Source: Zygnema cylindricum
Taxonomy: Eukaryota; Streptophyta; Zygnematophyceae; Zygnematales; Zygnemataceae
Assembly (NCBI GenBank): GCA_037447655.1
Contig: JBBHKE010000696.1
Coordinates: forward strand, 188,001-252,000
Direction: 5' to 3'
DNA length: 64,000 bases
The translations under genes and the position numbers were made by a program. The notes beneath the pieces are model-generated. The model was not told the origin of the DNA. It saw nothing but the letters and a program-made list of their open reading frames with translations, and made no database searches. This document shows, piece after piece, positions 1-12,419 of this stretch (position 1 is the stretch's first letter; each line of letters opens with the position of its first letter).

Positions 1-1145
1 TGATAATAATAAAATGACATTACTCCCAGCTCCAGAAACCACCTGTACGGAATATAACCCAAACCATAAGTGCAAAAGTTTTGGTTGTCTGTCATCTCAG
101 TATATGTAAATATACGTTCATGTCATTGTAATCACTTTACACGTAATACTGGGACAACCCTTATTTTTTCCACCCCTTTTTTTTTCAAGCACCACAGGTA
201 CTGCCGGAAACTCCAGTAATTATCGGTTGGTCTCAGTTAAAATACAGATGACGCACAATTAAAAGCCGTACATTACTGGAGTATCTTTCGAATGTATAAT
301 TACCCTGTAATAGGGCAAACTATATATAGGCGATTACTGGCCTTACTGGCCCCTATATATAATTACTATATAAGAAAGTAACCTGCAAGCAATGTAAGCA
401 ACACGCCAAAAACCGTCCAAGACCACTACAGCATTGTGGATTTAAAATAAAACTCGACTTAAAAGTTAGCAGTTCAACAGTATATATTCTATATATTCGC
501 TAAAAGACAAAAAAAGTATCCACCAGTAAAATGTGTGGCACAGCTTACTGTAGTTACATTAATAGCTGTATCTAACTCAAACCAATATTTGATCTCATAA
601 CAATGCACAATGTACTTATTCTCACTCCCCTAGGGAGGAAAAAGCACACACATCAGAAATAAAATTGCTTCCTGTAATATACTACTGCTTACCCCTCTGA
701 ACCACACAAAATGTGCAGTACTAAGGAGGCCAGGCCATGAATAAGTAGGCAAATTCTCAATTACATTTTTTTTGTTATGTTTTGGTCAACTTTTGGTCAT
801 GTTACCCTATATTTGACCAACATCACATAACATGACCAAAATGTGACCAAAAAATCACCAAAAAAGTAACCAGAAAATGAAAGTGAGAATATGCCTATTG
901 TCATCTCAGAAGTCTAGATCAAATGTGGACAACTCGTATACACGACGATCATTTTCCATAACATGGAATGGAATGGTCCAAACAAATAAAAGGTTAACGT
1001 GATAAGTGAATCCAAAATTATTTATTAAAACCAGTCACTGAACATTTCTATCAAATGCAAAATTATTTACAAGTTTCGAACAGAAATTAATTACTATAAG
1101 GAGTAAATGAACAACTCCACGAAAGAAAACAGACGGCCATCTCAC
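1..1145. other. Presumed third intron of the FTRB gene, no coding signal
   Basis: AT-rich sequence after the donor at 1145. I searched the minus strand for the expected HYDDKAAE...CPC...CHC exon and did not find it, so the intron probably runs off the window. A short direct and inverted set of TTTTGGTCA / TGACCAAAA motifs lies at 775-860. Nothing else is supported. Confidence 0.45.
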
Positions 1146-2933
1146 CTGCATGGGCAAAGAGGCGCTCCAAGAGTGTCCTTGTGTTCCGCTAAACCCTGCA
1201 CGAGCAGACAAAAGACCAATTAGAGCCACCCCCTAAAGATGGCAAATGACAAAGAACAAAAAAACAGAGAGAGTTTCACCTCCAAAAAGCTGTAAGCCAA
1301 GGATTCCAAAAAAAAAAAAAAGACAAATTCGCCTCCAAAAAGTGTAAGACAAGAAGGGTATAACTGCCGCAGTTACAGCAATCATGGCGACATCAACAAG
1401 GACACACTGCAAGTGACAAAAACCAGCTGCATGAAAACCGGAAACTCGATACCAACTGACAGTAACTTTTCCCTTCGTTCATTTTACCATTTTTTTTTCT
1501 TTTTTGTTTTTACCAGCAATACTGAATATACAAAAAAAAGGTCAACAATAAAAACGCCTTGCACCTTGCATTTATAGAACCAATTGTTGCTTCAAGCTGA
1601 TATGTGGAAAAACTAGGCAGCCATATATAATGGACAAAAATGATCACTATGTAATAAAAGACTGAAAACGTAGAAACAAAATATGGAGAAAACTTTCCTA
1701 GTATACTGCCCATTGCTATTAACGTTAATAACTCTAATTCCTTTCGGTGTTCTTTTGACCCAAAATCATACATTAGTGTTAATAACACTACCTACATAAA
1801 GTGGCCCATAATGACCCACACAGGGCAAAACATAATCTAGTGTAGGTATACTAAACCCGCTTTATCACTGATCATTCCCTATCTGTGATAACGATGTCAG
1901 GTAGTAACAAAGCTGTACCTTAATGACGACAGCAGTGACACCTTTGTCAACACAAAAGTAAGTTCCTGAACGCCTCGCATATTGCTCAGAGAACTTTCGC
2001 ATTACTTCCAAAGATTGTGGTGTAGGCTCAGCTGCCAGATAAGGCAATTCATCCGTACAATATATCAGTTTCAACCGTATAGCAAACAAACATACATTCC
2101 AACCATAGAATAAAATATATCATTTTCATAACTAGGTCATTTGCACATGCAACACTTACGAGGATGAAAAAAAAATGACTACCTAATAAACATAGTACCA
2201 GATAAATTCACACAACAAACAGAAATTCCAGCCGTACAATCTCAGAAATTTCAACTGTACAGCAAACAAACATTCCAACCGTTCAATGTATCAGTTTCAT
2301 GACTCAGGCCATTTGAACTTGCAACATTGACACAGAAAAACAAAAAATCCACCAAATAAAATTTTTGATGCCTCTGTTTAAGTTACAGTATTTATTCAGC
2401 CATCCTCGAAAAGAAAAAATAAAATATTATGTAGTTTAACAGAAATACTATGAAGCTGTTTATGTTACACTACACATGACTTAACGAATATATTATGAAA
2501 TGCAGGCCCATTCTTCTGCATAACTAACAAACTGACACAAGGCGTTTATGATAACCCCGGGGGCAATATCATCTGCAAATAAAACTCAAAACCTTGGCAC
2601 CAGTAACCAAACAGAAGGTGCAAAAAAGGTTGCCAATAACCTATTTCCTGAAACATAGCTGAAAAAAATAACACTTGCACAAAAAGTAGCGACGCGAAAA
2701 GTAGATTCCTGAAGAAAATTTAAACATGCCAATAACTTTCAAGGGCATGTTTTCTGACTAAAGTATTAATCCTTACACTTTACCAACTTACCAGCGACAA
2801 TTACAAGACGAGAAGTCTTCTTTTGGCTCAACCCTGGAGCTCTTGATAAGTTTGTAAAATTATGTTTCTTACTGCTTAAAGCAGATGGCAACAGGCATAC
2901 TGGACTGAGCGTCTGAGCAGTGCAAGTAGCCAT
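1146..2933 (-). CDS. FTRB: Ferredoxin:thioredoxin reductase catalytic (beta) subunit, plastid-targeted, 3' exons outside the window
   Basis: Catalytic chain of the 4Fe-4S enzyme that passes electrons from ferredoxin to thioredoxins in the chloroplast stroma. Three exons are visible: 2933-2792, 2031-1919 and 1195-1146, with acceptors ending AG and donors gtaagt, gtacag and gtgaga. The phases join without a break (142 nt, 113 nt, 50 nt). Residues 1-47 are rich in Ser, Ala, Leu and basic residues and end in RLVIVA, like a chloroplast transit peptide. The mature part follows: EPTPQSLEVMRKFSEQYARR, then GTYFCVDKGVT with one conserved Cys, then GLAEHKDTLGAPLCPCR with the first Cys-Pro-Cys motif. 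The exon carrying the second CPC and the CHC motif is not found down to base 1, so it should lie beyond the left edge. Family identity is strong; the exon edges are my reading of splice signals and phase. Confidence 0.92.
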
Positions 2934-3017
2934 GTTGCTGGATGTTGGAAGCTAAAGAAGAATATGCAAAAGAATTGTACAAAACTAAAATTATCTGCTG
3001 AATTCCCTGCCAGATAG

Positions 3018-3237
3018 TACACCGTGTATCTTTATTAGTGTTAATAATTTTTTCGCCACTTAAAACATCTTTTCACCGTACACACTTGTCCGATTTTCAA
3101 TTTGAGACCGTCAATCGGAAGCTGAGAATCTTATCTTTCATTCGTAACCGTCAGATCCACAATTCGACATGTGTGCACGGAGAAAAGTTGTTTTGAGAGA
3201 CGAAAAAACATTAACACTAATAGCGATACACGGTGTA
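3018..3237. mobile_element. Foldback MITE with TACACCG ends (family A, copy 1)
   Basis: Begins TACACCGTGTATC and ends GATACACGGTGTA. Nearly the whole 220 bp is an imperfect inverted repeat: the left half (TATTAGTGTTAAT, CGTACACACTTGTCCGA, CAATCGGAAGCTGAGA) recurs reversed in the right half. There is no ORF of interest. The outermost TA is best read as the target duplication, by analogy with the empty site found for the related element at 34374. It lies upstream of FTRB, between that gene and the lipase gene. Confidence 0.8.
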
Positions 3238-3634
3238 GTACTGTAGTGGATAATACATTGCCGGACACGACAAGGTTCACAAAGAAACAGTAGACAAAAT
3301 GGTTGCAGCATGTGACGGTTAAGAACATAGTCACATGTGTTTTACGGTTTTTCACGGGACTCATGCTCACATATGTCATACGTGAGAACTCACATCTACG
3401 TGTCCATCAAGGGCGTGGAAAGGAAATACAGTCTAGAATCAATATAAGTAACGAATGGATCAATCCATCCTATTATTTGCGAAGTATGTACTTAATTTGT
3501 TTCCATAAGTGACCAAAACAATGGAATTTGACTACGTTGACTTCTGAAAACTGCGATGGAAATAACATCCGTGTACAAAGGGGATCAAAAAAAAAAAACA
3601 TTTTAGAGACTACAAGAAAACCGCGGGACTACAA

Positions 3635-4710
3635 TACACCGAGTATCGCTATTAGTGTGGAAACTGCTTTCGCCACTAAAAATATCTTTTCTCCGTACAC
3701 ACTTGTCCGATTTTCAGTATAATACAGCCAATCGGGAGCTGAGACTCTTACCTCGCAATCGCAACCGTCAGATCTTAAATCCGACAAGGGTGTACGGATA
3801 AAAGACGTTTTTAGTGGCAAAAAAACATTAACACTAATAGCTAGTGTTGGGTATCGAGGACCGTTTGCCGATATTCGATATATATCGAATTTCAGGTACC
3901 CGATAATTGATATATCGCTTCGATATATCTAATTTAAAATCATCGCGATATATCGCCAATATATCGCCAATTTATCGTATCGCCAATATATCGAAGCTTA
4001 AAAAAAAAAAAAAAAATCTCACAGGTTATCAAAGTCACGTGACTTCTGACAAAGTGACTGTAAAATCTTTGCCGGAAAGAAATACGGTTTTTTCCTGAAA
4101 GTCAGCAGATTGAAGGAGATCTATGAGGTACATTGATGAGGTACACTTGTGAAGTACACGTACGTCATACGCAAGTACGATTTTCCAGACGAAAAAGGTC
4201 GGTTTCCAGATATTTGATGATTTTTTAGATTTGATAGTCAGCTTACGTGGAACCACTCATATCAGAACACGTATGTAAAACTTATTTACAAACGATACTT
4301 GATGTACCCGAGGCCTCTGTAATACATAAATTTTGTTGTCCGTACTAATACAGAGACCTCCTCGTGTAACCATACCCCAAATAAGTAATCATTAGAATTA
4401 TAGAATTAGTACTTTTTTGTCGGTTACATTTTGCGGCGTCTACCTTTAAGTCACGGAACGAATATCACGGCGTACGTGGCGTATTAGACAATTTGACTTT
4501 TTCGTTAAAATAACATATTATATAAAAAAATAAAAATATTAAATTTTAAAAAATACTATATTTCGCGATATATATCGCGATGATTTATGTTGGTCTCGGT
4601 ACGATATATCGAGGATTATGCTCGATCGATATTCAATATATCGAATTTCGATTTCATCGCGATATGAATTTAACCGATACCCAACATTACTAATAGCGAT
4701 ACACGGTGTA
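3635..4710. mobile_element. Foldback MITE family A, copy 2, split by a hAT-type MITE
   Basis: Left part 3635-3841 and right end 4698-4710 belong to the same TACACCG element as at 3018. The interruption at 3842-4689 is flanked by the 8-bp duplication ctaatagc (3834-3841 and 4690-4697). Removing it together with one duplication restores the normal right end, ACTAATAGCGATACACGGTG. The family A copy is therefore the older insertion. Confidence 0.8.
3842..4689. mobile_element. hAT-type non-autonomous MITE (family B, copy 1, 848 bp)
   Basis: Ends are TAGTGTTGGGTATCG on the left and CGATACCCAACATTA on the right, a 15-bp imperfect terminal inverted repeat. They are flanked by a perfect 8-bp duplication, ctaatagc. 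Both subterminal regions are crowded with CGATATATCG-like palindromes. The 8-bp duplication and TAG-type ends are hallmarks of the hAT superfamily. The interior has no transposase. The inner 500 bp matches the copies at 14117 and 20937 in the opposite orientation. Confidence 0.82.
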
Positions 4711-6753
4711 CTGGTAGTCGAATCTAATCAGTTGACATTAGGTGACCAGTGAAACTGGGGCATAGAAGCAACTAGTTCAAGCGTAGGTGTGGGTTCTTCT
4801 CATCTTGTAACGAAAGTACAACTGCCGTCAGCTCATACCAATTATGTACGAATGTAGTACACATTTGTACTTGCTGCCGTAAGCGTCTGCCCGGAGTGAA
4901 AATCGTGCGCGAAAAGTGTTTCCCTAACGAATCCACACATGGAATAAGGACATTTGAGTTCTTCATAACGGTTTCTATCTGTTTGGATTACGTGGACCGT
5001 CAAATTGTGATCCATTTTAATCTGCACAGATCCGCAAATTTCTAAAAAAGAACAAGTGAACAGAAAACTGTCGCTGCACGGAACATAGACAGATTTCTAC
5101 TCGATCTGCTGTAAATCCCAATCGGTGCAATCGAACCGTCTGTTTTGCTTAATCCGTACGAAATCTCCGCTCTGCTCACAGGAAACAATGGAACGTGTCC
5201 TATGTTGACATCCTGCATTTCATGGAAAACCCGGAAAACAAAGTGATCTCATAGACTTGTCGAACCTTCCACGTGTAAACAAAAGAGAATAATCAGCATG
5301 ACAAGTGTCAGCTTCTTTAGTATGCGGCATTACCACGTCACTCCGTTGTGTGACATCACGCCGTACCATTCTGTACCTTTTTGTCGATTTCCTCCACTTT
5401 CTTTCTCTTCCATATGTTAAAACCCGGAGGACACTCTCCAAGGAAAGTTACTCCAATAACATGGAGAAAACTTGAGGTTTAGCTTGGAGATTCAGCAAGA
5501 AAGCACGTAGAATAATAGCAAGGTTGAAGAAAAAAAATAGCAACATAATTTAAAAGTATGCATGAAATTCTCTGCTCTGTTATTAAATCTTGAGTAAGTG
5601 AATCATTTCTTGACTTTTGTTTGAAGAAAAGATTGAAGCTTTGGATTCGTCCATAAGCGGCGGAGAAGAAAGAGTAAGTGAATGTAATTAAGTCAGCGTA
5701 AGTAGATGCAGCTATATCATAATCTCATTTTCAATATTATTATCCGTCTTTTTAAATGATATGTATGCTTCAGATTCATTTTTTCTTTTTGCAAACTGAA
5801 ATCAAGATTCAATGAATATTTGTTAATAGAACGTTTATAGTAGAACTGTTGGAAGCGGCTTTTTTCAATGAAGGAGATTGTGAAAAGAGGAGAGAATAAA
5901 ATGGCTTGCGTTAAAATGGCTACTTTTGTTCGAAATATCAAATCTCATATTTTATTTCATTACGTAATTGCAAAGAATCATGTGTTTCTTTCAAGAATCC
6001 GCGAATTTTTTTTTTGCAGCTATTACAATCAAACAATTTTAAAAAATGTTAGAGTGAAGGTGCCTCAAAAGAGAACACGTTATTTATCTGAATTGCTTTA
6101 AAGTTTCATTGGATGTTTAAGTTTCTATGCGAAGTTAGTTATGTGGAGCACTTTCGAAATGATCCAGTGAAAGATAATCGTGATGATTCTTTTTATTTTA
6201 GCAAAAAGAAATTTTATATGTCAGTTCCTATGTCAGTTTCTTTATCTTTTTCTATCTATGTCATTTTTTATGTCATTTTTCAGGTCAACTTCAATATGTT
6301 ATTTTTATGTCATTTTCTACACGTCATTTTTTATGTCGCTTTTTATGTCAGTTTCTATGTAAAGATTTTCAGTCATATGGCAAATGTGCCTTCTTTACCT
6401 TCCAATGTCATTTGCTGAACAGATTTTATATTTTTCTGTAGATCCAGCTGAAAACTATGATTAATTTATTTGACAAACCTGTTGAAAAGCAGTTTTTTCA
6501 AATGTTTAATGTTTTCCAACTTGTTTAATGTTTTTTAAATTGTTTAGTGTTTTTTTATAACTGTTTATTTCTACCTGTTTAATGTCTTGAAAAACGTTTA
6601 ATATTTTTAAAAGCATGTAATGTTTTTAAAACTGTTAAATGTTTTTCAAACTGCTTGATGTTTGTCAACCTGTTTACTGTTTTTGAACCTGTCCAATGTA
6701 TTTAAATCTGTTTAATGTTTTTCAACCTGTTCAATGTTTTAAAACTGTTTCAG
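4711..6753. other. Intergenic and lipase upstream region, no convincing gene
   Basis: AT-rich. Short ORFs here have no recognisable motifs. Bases 6225-6360 carry irregular repeats of ATGTCATTTTTATGTCAGTTTC. A gtaagt donor at 5673 could end an upstream lipase exon, but its phase does not join the exon at 6754 without a stop, so I do not call it. Confidence 0.4.
6480..6745 (+). repeat. Imperfect tandem repeat, unit about 20-24 bp
   Basis: About a dozen degenerate copies of a TGTTTAATGTTTTTCAAACC-like unit, just upstream of the lipase exon acceptor at 6753. Probably intronic or 5' leader sequence. Confidence 0.6.
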
Positions 6754-6836
6754 TCGCCTGGAGAGGAGATCTGGAGTCTCAAAACGTTTCATCCGGTTTT
6801 TCGACTTTGTTGAGTTCAGAAACTTGGAAAGGAACA

Positions 6837-9800
6837 ATGCTTCGAATCGTTTTGTTAGGAAGTGCTGGAATCGGCGCTTTTGTGGCTGGCCGGAAGGTAA
6901 GACCATTTAAGGACCTTAATACTATGTAATGGATAAGACATTGAGGACCTTTTTCTACTGTGTAAAGGATAAGAGCTTTTAAGGAACTTACAACTATGCA
7001 AAGGATTAGACATTTAGGACATTTTTTTCAATGTAGAGGATATAAACATTTAGGACCCTGAAAAGGACATATAAAGGAGCTGGAACTTCTTGAGTTGAAT
7101 AATTGTTAACAAAATAGCCGTACAGTTCAATCTGTACTTTATAATGTTGCCATTTTTGTGTATTACATTTTTTTACTGCTCAAATGTTTTTTGTAATTGT
7201 CAAAATTATAAATGAACACTTCATTGGGATAATGAGTGGATATTGATTTATGTTGCTTGTATTGAAGTTTGTAAGAGTCTTTGTATTGATGCCAAATTTC
7301 AAAATGATTATTTAGACATTGAATATCTTTCCTTTAAGTTTAAAAAACTGATTCTTTCTTCGGGAGTAAGCTCCTTTTGACCAAAACATTCCACCAACTC
7401 CAAGTGGAGGGTTTATTTCATAAACAGGCTCCATTATTTTTGTCTGTTTTTTTTCTTCATTTACTCAAATTGGATTCAAAAGAAATACAGATTCCTTTCA
7501 GTCGTAGACTTCTTGTGAATCCTAGATTTCTCATCCTTTCGTTTTACTGTACTTTGTTTTTTTTTTTTTTTCTTTATGCAGGTGTTCCTTCATATCAAAC
7601 CTAGTGGAAATGGCGGTTCTTCTTCCCCCATGGATATTGTGGCACGTGGCTCAAGCTGTTTCCAAAGCAGTATTGGACCTATTGAGCCACAGGATATGGC
7701 TATAGGACTTGCAGCAATTTCCAAGGTGCTTTTCGTTTCCATTTACCTAATGAAAGGCAGATATGGAGAAGTGTAATGTTTTTGAAGTATATTGGTATGT
7801 TTTTTTTTTTACATACGCAAATTAAAAGCCAACCATCAAGAAGTGTTTTGTTTTTTTGAAATACATGTCAAGTTGTGAATCACCATTGTATCTTTCTTTT
7901 CCATGAATATGAATTAATGGCAACCATATAAAAGAGTACTGTTTTGACATAAATGTGAAGTACATGTGAATGTGAATGTTAACTAGCAAGAGGGAGAGGG
8001 GGAGGGGGAGGGGGAAGACTTTTTCTTGTTTTTTGCTTATCATTTTTTTCTCTGTGCAAACTTTGATTTTCATTTGGAGAGGGCCAATGGATCAATAATC
8101 CGACAAGTGTGCATGGAGAAAAATGAAAATGCTAATAGCTACACATAGTACACTGTTCAAATACAGAAGTTTAGTTATTTTTGTGTTGTGACATTTTGAA
8201 AAAGCATGCATCTCAAGTTCATGAATGTTTTGGCTCTATTCAGGTCACAGAAAAAGAGCCTCCGGAAGCGGTTGGGCAATTGGCTGAGAAAGAATCCCAG
8301 GATCCACATTTTCTTATGGAGGCACAACATTGGAGAGCACACTGTGAAGCAATCTATTCAGGAGAGCCAGCAGCATGGTCCTTATTGGTATGCCAAATTC
8401 GAGTTTTTTTTTTTTATATTCATAGTCCAATCTGTTCTGATCTTTGTCGTAGTTTCTGAATGAAAACTGTTTCAAACTCTGGTACTTTGTCATAGTTTCT
8501 TATTGAAATATGATTATTTATATCTTTTCACGCGCTAAACATTCATCTTACCAGAAATTTCTTTCTCCAACTGCCTTTTCCTTGCGTTTTATTTTATGAT
8601 ATCAGACAATTTATGTCTGTTTGTGATGTGAATGTAATGTTAGGCAAATGCCAGTTGTTGAGATATGAGTATCTTCTGAGGTCACCTTTGAAAATTGAAA
8701 GATATCATGATTTGTTGTCTTATACTAGTATTAGAAGTATACATGTGATGTCAATATCTCAAGACTTGTATACGTATTGTCAAGTGTGAAATTTCTCCCA
8801 AACTCCCACAAGGAGAAGAATCCTATATCCCCTCCTTACACATAATTGGGTTACTTTACCGCTATTTGGGTTCAGTTTTTCCCCGGCATTAAACTTTTTT
8901 TAAACCATTGATTCTTTTTGAAGAAGATTTAGTTGTTAGAAAATGCTACTAGAGTGTGTTTTATGCTCCACATTTCTCCCAAAAAAATCCAGTATTCTCT
9001 CCTTCTTATATCTTAATTATGTTACTTTACCCTCTGACTATTGGTTCCGGTTCAGCTTTAAACTCATTAAACTCCTTCACTAAAACCAATCGCTGTTTCT
9101 TGAAACAGACTCATTTGCCAGAAAATGCCATTGTAACGGCACAGTGGACTCCTGACAACGACAGTATGAGGCCTGCATATGTGGTATGTGTGGATCCCTC
9201 TTTTGGAGCCGCTGTTGTTGCGATTCGAGGAACAAATGATGCCACCGACATGATTCTGAATGCAGCCATGTCTCCGGAGGATTATGAGGGAGGACAAGCA
9301 CATGCCGGTTTTATTCATGCAACAGAGCATCTTTTGAAGTAAGTGAAGTTATTTGTGAGACACTGATTTGTGTGAATTGTGTGATTTGCTTCAGTGGAGT
9401 TGGTGATTTGTGAGATGGTGGTGAGATGGAGTTTATTGTGATTTGTGGGATGGAGATTATAGTGATTTATGAGATGGAGACTGTTGTGATTTGTGAGATG
9501 GACCTAAAATAGTTTTTGAACGTTGTTTCTAAAAATATACAGACGTGTGTATGTGTGTCATTTCATGTTTATCATGGTCACTGAAGAGTTTTTTTGTCTT
9601 TTTTTTAGCCATTTTCTTGGTTATAACCTCAAAAGGATTAGATTTTGACTTAACGCCAATCATCCTCTGACATTTTGGATGCGTCTTAGAGCTCGTGATT
9701 GTGATAACTCGGCCTTTTCAGATTACATTCTCTACATTTGCACGTTTTAATTATGACGATTCATTCCTTCCAGACACTTGATAACTTAATTGTGATATTT

Positions 9801-12031
9801 TTATGCATCTTAATCGTGACGACTCAATCCCTAATAGACCATATTCCTACATTTGAATGTATTTTAGTTGTTGCCATTCGATTTTTTTTTCACATTTTGG
9901 GTGTCTCAAACCTTCAGATAATGTTCTTATGTATTTATGTGTCTTTGTATGTGTTTTGAACCCTTAACTGCAATAAACTTGCAGGGTAATTGGGCCCCAC
10001 TTGAACTCAGCTCTGGAATCTTTAAAAGGACCAATAATATTCTTACGTTTTTATGTACCTTAATTTAATTAATCAATTCCTCCAGATTACGTTCTTACAT
10101 TTTGATGTATCTAATTGTGACGACTAAATCATCTTCTCCAATGCTTGCCGAGTACATTCTAACATTTCTATGTATATTAGCTATCACTATCTTAAACTCT
10201 TAGCTGTGTTAAATTTGCAAGGAATTCGAGCTCCATTTGAACACAGCTTTAGATTCTTTAAAAGGACTCAATCAACGATCGGTCCTTACGGCCGATTGCA
10301 ATCTTACATTTCGTTGTCTCAACTATGACGATTCAATCTTTCTTGGTTATTTTTTCATGTTCATGTTTGTGTGCATTGTTTTGTTCAACAAGAATAAACC
10401 CTTAACAGTGATAAATATATTATTGTTTGTTTGTATTTCGTTTGTGTTTTGTGTGTTAAACACTTAATTGTGATAAACCTGCAGGGAAATTGAGCCTCAT
10501 TTGAACACAGCGCTGGATTCTTTAAAAGGAACCGATAAACGATTGGTCCTTACTGGCCACAGCCTCGGGTGTGCTGTGGCTTCCTTAGCCGGACTCAAAC
10601 TGAGGAAAAGATTTCCGACTTTGAGAGTATGGGGATTGGGACCACCAGCATGCATGAGTCTGGATCTTGCAAAAAGATGTTCGGAATTTTCCAACAATAT
10701 CTTTGCCGCGCACGATTTAATTCCTAGGTGAGTAGGGAGGTGAAGAGGGACAGTTAGAAAGACGGTGAGAGGGACAGTGAGAGGTATGGTGAGTAGGAAG
10801 GTGAGAGAGGGATGAGTAGGGAGGTATGGAGGGAGGTGAGGGAGACAGTGAGAGTGAGTAGGGAGGTGAGAGGGACGGTGAGAGAGGCAATGAGAGGGGT
10901 GGATAATTGGGAATGGGGAATTTGTCAATAGTGAGATGGGTATTAGACTATTAGTAGTAACTAATCTCAGAATTATTGGCTGATCATACGGAGATGAAAT
11001 TAGTATATGACATACACTAATTTAAGAGTGAGAAATATGAGTTTAGAAACATGGACAAGTTTATCTGGTTCATTATGTAACTTGAAGATGCTTAAGGAAA
11101 TCAATAGGAAATTGTAGATAGTAATAAATTCTCGGGAAAAAGAGGAAGGGAAAATGAACCATTACAACTCTTTATGAAACCTCGTGTTAAAGCTCATATA
11201 AATGCTGATGTAAAAGTTGATACATATATTGAAATTAAATACTGATATAAATGATGATATAAATACTGATGTCAATGTTATCCTGATATAAAAGTTGATT
11301 CGTAAACATGCAGGTTTTCTCTCTCCACAGTAGAAAAACTTCGACAGCGTGTACTATCTTTTGATTGGGAGAGAGCAGATGAGATATGCAAAGGGGATGA
11401 AGATTGGGAGAATATAAAACAGGCCTCAAGTACTTTGCGTCAGATGGGTCAGACATCCGATGGGGTTTTGGAAAAGGTTCAACAAACTGGAAACAAATGT
11501 CAGGAATTTGGTGGTAAAGCTGGGCAAGTAAAAGATGCTGTCAGTAACGCCCTCCCTTTTGGGGGAGATAAAGAGAGTGAGGATGCAAAACAGACAAACT
11601 CTGAGGAAAAAGACAAACAAAATGGAACGGACCATGATGAACGATTGGAGAAACAAAATGTCGATGCTACTGAAAACGGAGACTCGACAGAAAACGGTGG
11701 TTCGACTGAACAAAACGGAGATGAAAGTGAGAATAAGGAACCCATTAAGCTTTATGCACCTGGAAATTTATTTTCTATCTATTGTGACCCACCTGCTTGT
11801 GGGAAGATGCCCGGGAACCGTCCTTTTGTTCCTCAACAAAGGCAGTTTGGAGCTTTTCCCACTTTCGAGGAAGCTAAGAATGGAAAGTGGCAGTTAATGA
11901 AAGTGGATCCAGAAATGCTTAACGAAATCGTTATTTCTCCATGGTGCATTTCTGACCACATGCCCGGGGCAGTTAATTTTGGACTGGATTCTTTGCAACG
12001 CCTCGCACCTCCTCTTGTTCCCACATCTTAA
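6837..12031 (+). CDS. Class 3 lipase, sn1-specific diacylglycerol-lipase-like, six coding exons
   Basis: Serine hydrolase of the Lipase_3 family, expected to hydrolyse an acyl ester of a glycerolipid at a membrane. Coding exons: 6837-6896 (exon open from acceptor 6753), 7582-7725, 8244-8387, 9109-9338, 10485-10727 and 11314-12031. Total 1539 nt, 512 residues, with phases agreeing at every junction. The N-terminus MLRIVLLGSAGIGAFVAGRK is a short hydrophobic segment. Exon 4 holds AYVVCVDPSFGAAVVAIRGT, the conserved strand before the nucleophile domain. Exon 5 has the elbow GHSLG (Ser) and AAHDLIPR (likely acid). The last exon ends with VISPWCISDHMPGAV, where His is the likely third triad member. 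A Glu/Asn/Lys-rich linker follows the core (roughly residues 310-400). Start choice: first in-frame ATG; the frame stays open upstream, so an extra 5' exon is possible. Confidence 0.88.
9726..10484 (+). repeat. Decayed tandem copies of the exon-5 start inside the preceding intron
   Basis: The start of the real coding exon 5 at 10485 (GAAATTGAGCCTCATTTGAA, then ACACAGCGCTGGATTC and TTTAAAAGGA) is preceded by two diverged relatives at 9985 and about 10221, each after a TTGCAG/TTGCAAG acceptor-like site. The intron stretches before them also repeat (TTTTAATTATGACGATTCA type, CCCTTAACTGTGATAAACYTGC type). This is a roughly 240-bp unit in three copies. The two upstream copies have lost sense and are probably not spliced in. 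Confidence 0.75.
10728..10915 (+). repeat. Purine-rich imperfect tandem repeat at an intron start (second copy at 17548-17735)
   Basis: Irregular repeats of GGTGAGAGGGACGGTGAGAG begin directly at the donor after the GHSLG exon, giving many GTGAG decoy donors. The same array is present in the duplicated copy. Confidence 0.6.
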
Positions 12032-12056
12032 TTAAAGCATAACTGTTTTAAAGTCC

Positions 12057-12265
12057 CTCTGTTTTACGGTACGACTGTTTTACAGTAAGAATGTTCTATG
12101 GTTCGACTTTTTCATGGTACGACTGTTTTACGGTTTATGGTTCAGCTGTTTCCTGTACGACTGTTTTCCAGTACGACTGTTTTCTGGTACGAAGTTTTCC
12201 GGTACGACTGTTTTCCGGTACGGCTGTTTTCCGGTACGACTGTTCTACGACAGGAATGATTTACA
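12057..12265 (+). repeat. Minisatellite after the lipase stop (second copy at 18877-19085)
   Basis: About eleven degenerate copies of GGTACGACTGTTTTCC, unit 16-19 bp, in the presumed 3' untranslated region. The duplicate differs by two bases. Confidence 0.7.
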
Positions 12266-12413
12266 GTGTGACTGGTTTTTAGAACAGATGTATCTTGTTT
12301 CTGAGATTAAAAAAAGTGTTGTTTGTACAATGTTTAGAACCGGAATACTTTGCTAAGCATGTGAAGAGAGTGATAATGAATGTATGTAAAGTATGTAAAG
12401 TAGCAATAGAACA

Positions 12414-12419
12414 AATAAA
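12414..12419 (+). terminator. Possible polyadenylation signal AATAAA for the lipase gene
   Basis: AATAAA about 380 bp after the stop codon. It is the clearest canonical signal downstream of the lipase ORF, and the duplicate copy carries the same sequence. Plant signals are loose, so this is only a candidate. Confidence 0.3.

Noticed and set aside
1-1145. Fourth FTRB exon
   Set aside because: No minus-strand sequence encoding the HYDDK, second CPC or CHC motif was found; the exon is presumed to lie outside.
5636-5673. Possible first lipase exon ending at a gtaagt donor
   Set aside because: Joining it to the acceptor at 6753 in the required phase meets a stop codon and no upstream ATG.
7820-8160. 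Possible MITE fragment ending TAGCTACACATAGTACACTG
   Set aside because: It resembles the right half of family A (CCGACAAGTGTGCATGGAG) but is too decayed and has no left end, so it is not listed as an element.
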